NCBI GenBank assembly: GCA_964594665.1
Contig: CAZQNY010000120.1
Coordinates: 1 to 8,277 of the forward strand
Direction: 5' to 3'
From: BM520 sp964594665
Lineage (GTDB): Bacteria > Bacteroidota > Bacteroidia > Bacteroidales > BM520
DNA length: 8,277 bases
Shown: positions 7,713 through 8,277 of the stretch, in pieces
How the letters are laid out: each line of letters begins with the position of its first letter
Position numbering within the stretch: the stretch's first letter is position 1
Position numbers and translations under genes: made by a program
The notes under the pieces: generated by a model
What the model was told of the DNA's origin: nothing
The model's input: only the letters and a program-made list of their open reading frames with translations
Databases searched by the model: none

Positions 7713-7743
7713 ATTGCACCAAAGAAAAATAGTTGTATATTTG
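7713..7743 (+). promoter_or_regulatory. Promoter of the tRNA-Phe gene
   Basis: TATATTTG at 7736-7743 fits the Bacteroidetes -7 consensus TAnnTTTG exactly. ATTG at 7713-7716, 19 bases upstream, fits a -33 box with one mismatch to TTTG. Transcription would begin near 7750, about 9 bases before the tRNA, which is a usual short 5' leader for a tRNA precursor. Confidence 0.7.
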
Positions 7744-7758
7744 CACCCACTTAAGGAT

Positions 7759-7831
<73 letters not shown>

Positions 7832-7836
7832 CGCTC

Positions 7837-7863
7837 AAAGCTCCTTTAAAAGGAGCTTTTTTT
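7837..7863 (+). terminator. Intrinsic terminator of tRNA-Phe
   Basis: Bases 7837-7844 (AAAGCTCC) pair with 7852-7859 (GGAGCTTT), and the A/T bases inside can extend the stem. The hairpin is followed by a T run to 7863. It begins 5 bases after the tRNA and ends its transcript. Confidence 0.88.
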
Positions 7864-7877
7864 GAAGGTCACATCAT

Positions 7878-7912
7878 ATCCTCCATAGCTTCAGCCGTGG
7901 AGGATTTTTTTT
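7878..7912 (+). terminator. Second T-tailed hairpin, with a REP-like palindrome core
   Basis: Bases 7878-7890 pair with 7893-7905 in up to 13 positions, with one U-G wobble (7886/7897) and one A-C mismatch (7887/7896). The innermost pair must open to leave a TTCA loop. Eight T bases (7905-7912) follow, so on the plus strand it has terminator form and would back up the tRNA terminator 15 bases earlier. Its centre, read on the minus strand, is GGCTGAAGCT, close to the GGCTAAAGCC core of the palindrome at 8052-8065. It may be a dispersed palindromic repeat that happens to serve as a terminator. Confidence 0.65.
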
Positions 7913-8051
7913 ATTTTAATAAGCAATAATTAATAATTAACGTATAATCAGTAAGTTATTAGGGCCAGGCGGACAAGCCGGGGCACGGGTTCTATATTGT
8001 TTTGCAATAACAGATTTATTGAGGTTGTTGTATTGGAAGCTTTCCGAAGGT

Positions 8052-8065
8052 GCGGCTAAAGCCGC
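8052..8065. repeat. Perfect GC-rich palindrome, REP-like
   Basis: GCGGC (8052-8056) and GCCGC (8061-8065) pair across a TAAA loop, and the pairing can extend by one T-A. The block AGCCGCGGAGG (8060-8070) matches AGCCGTGGAGG (7893-7903) at 10 of 11 bases, linking this palindrome to the T-tailed hairpin near the tRNA. Confidence 0.6.
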
Positions 8066-8111
8066 GGAGGGGGAGCGGTGGCTTTTCGTCCACGGGGCTG
8101 GCATCCCGGGT

Positions 8112-8148
8112 GATTGCTGTTTGGCGCCTACAGCGCCGAGCTGCAATC
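8112..8148 (+). repeat. Long 16-position hairpin in the GC-rich block, candidate RNA element
   Basis: Bases 8112-8127 pair with 8133-8148 around the loop CTACA (8128-8132). Fifteen of 16 positions pair; the exception is one U-U mismatch (8118/8142). Two pairs (8120/8140 and 8122/8138) are U-G wobbles that exist only in plus-strand RNA; in minus-strand RNA they become A-C mismatches. The asymmetry suggests that the plus-strand transcript is the one that folds. No known RNA family is recognised. Confidence 0.55.
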
Positions 8149-8174
8149 CGGTCTCATAGGTCTTATGAAAACGG

Positions 8175-8195
8175 GACAGGTATTTTTCTCCTGTC
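8175..8195. repeat. GACAGG/CCTGTC hairpin
   Basis: Bases 8175-8180 pair perfectly with 8190-8195 across a nine-base T-rich loop. It is the last hairpin of the GC-rich block, about 17 bases before the microsatellite. It lacks a T run after the stem, so it is not an ordinary terminator on the plus strand. Confidence 0.5.
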
Positions 8196-8212
8196 AGGTC
8201 TGAGGGGAAACT

Positions 8213-8275
8213 GTTGTTGTTATTGTTGTCGTTGTTGTCGTTGTTGTCGTTGTTGTCGTTGTTGTTGTTGTTATT
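8213..8275. repeat. Imperfect GTT/GTC microsatellite with a 9-base higher-order unit
   Basis: The stretch is 21 consecutive triplets of GTT, GTC or ATT. Within it, the 9-base unit GTTGTTGTC occurs three times exactly (8231-8257), preceded by one copy with a single change (8222-8230). On the minus strand in one frame it reads as Asn/Asp codons (AAC, AAT, GAC). It runs up to the right edge, so its full length is unknown. Such runs are prone to slippage and length change. Confidence 0.85.
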
Positions 8276-8277
8276 GT

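Larger units (their letters stand above)
7913..8277. other. Region without a convincing gene: AT-rich spacer, GC-rich structured block, microsatellite
   Basis: Bases 7913-7960 are very AT-rich with no visible feature. At about 7961 the composition changes sharply to a GC-rich block up to about 8200; 77 of the 120 bases 8041-8160 are G or C, well above the surrounding genes. The block holds a series of hairpins: 7995-8009 (TATTG/CAATA), 8052-8065, 8112-8148, 8154-8168 (TCATA/TATGA) and 8175-8195. After it comes a GTT/GTC trinucleotide-type repeat to the right edge. A minus-strand frame stays open from the edge to a TAA at 7937-7939 (about 113 codons). It runs through all the hairpins and the microsatellite, has no ATG near a sensible start and resembles no protein I recognise, so I do not call it a gene. 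A dispersed intergenic repeat or structured RNA fits better. Confidence 0.6.

Noticed and set aside
7961..8277. CRISPR array or transposon end in the GC-rich and microsatellite region
   Set aside because: No regularly spaced repeats with unique spacers, no inverted terminal repeats bounding the block, and no transposase reading frame.

Overview
The window looks like a stretch of a Bacteroidetes chromosome, probably order Bacteroidales or Marinilabiliales. Three things point there. Genes lack Shine-Dalgarno sequences and start after A-rich leaders. Promoter-like sites fit the Bacteroidetes -7 consensus TAnnTTTG. The run of genes resembles an envelope-biogenesis cluster I associate with this phylum from memory (not searched). 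The genus cannot be named from the sequence alone.

Layout. From about 7632 down to 56, six tightly packed genes all read leftward (minus strand). In transcription order they are coaX (type III pantothenate kinase), an outer-membrane beta-barrel protein, a secreted TPR protein, lptC (LPS export), a CNNM/CorC-type membrane protein with CBS domains, and a large membrane-anchored parvulin-type peptidylprolyl isomerase resembling PpiD/SurA. A strong intrinsic terminator at 1-30 closes the run. A TAnnTTTG site lies just upstream of coaX, and another lies in the 125-base gap before the isomerase gene, so the isomerase probably has its own promoter. A strong hairpin between the TPR gene and lptC may attenuate read-through.

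To the right, a tRNA-Phe(GAA) reads rightward from its own promoter and is followed by two T-tailed hairpins. From about 7913 to the right edge I see no convincing gene. That stretch holds a GC-rich block (about 7961-8200; 77 G+C in the 120 bases 8041-8160) with several hairpins, then an imperfect GTT/GTC microsatellite running to the edge. I read the block as a dispersed repeat or a structured RNA; it is the least explained part of the window.

How the genes fit together. Five of the six genes act in or beyond the inner membrane: LPS transport, outer-membrane protein production, periplasmic folding and a membrane transport-type protein. CoaX makes the first coenzyme A precursor in the cytoplasm. 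Its copy here lacks a normally conserved active-site aspartate (Val115), which is the most checkable protein-level oddity.
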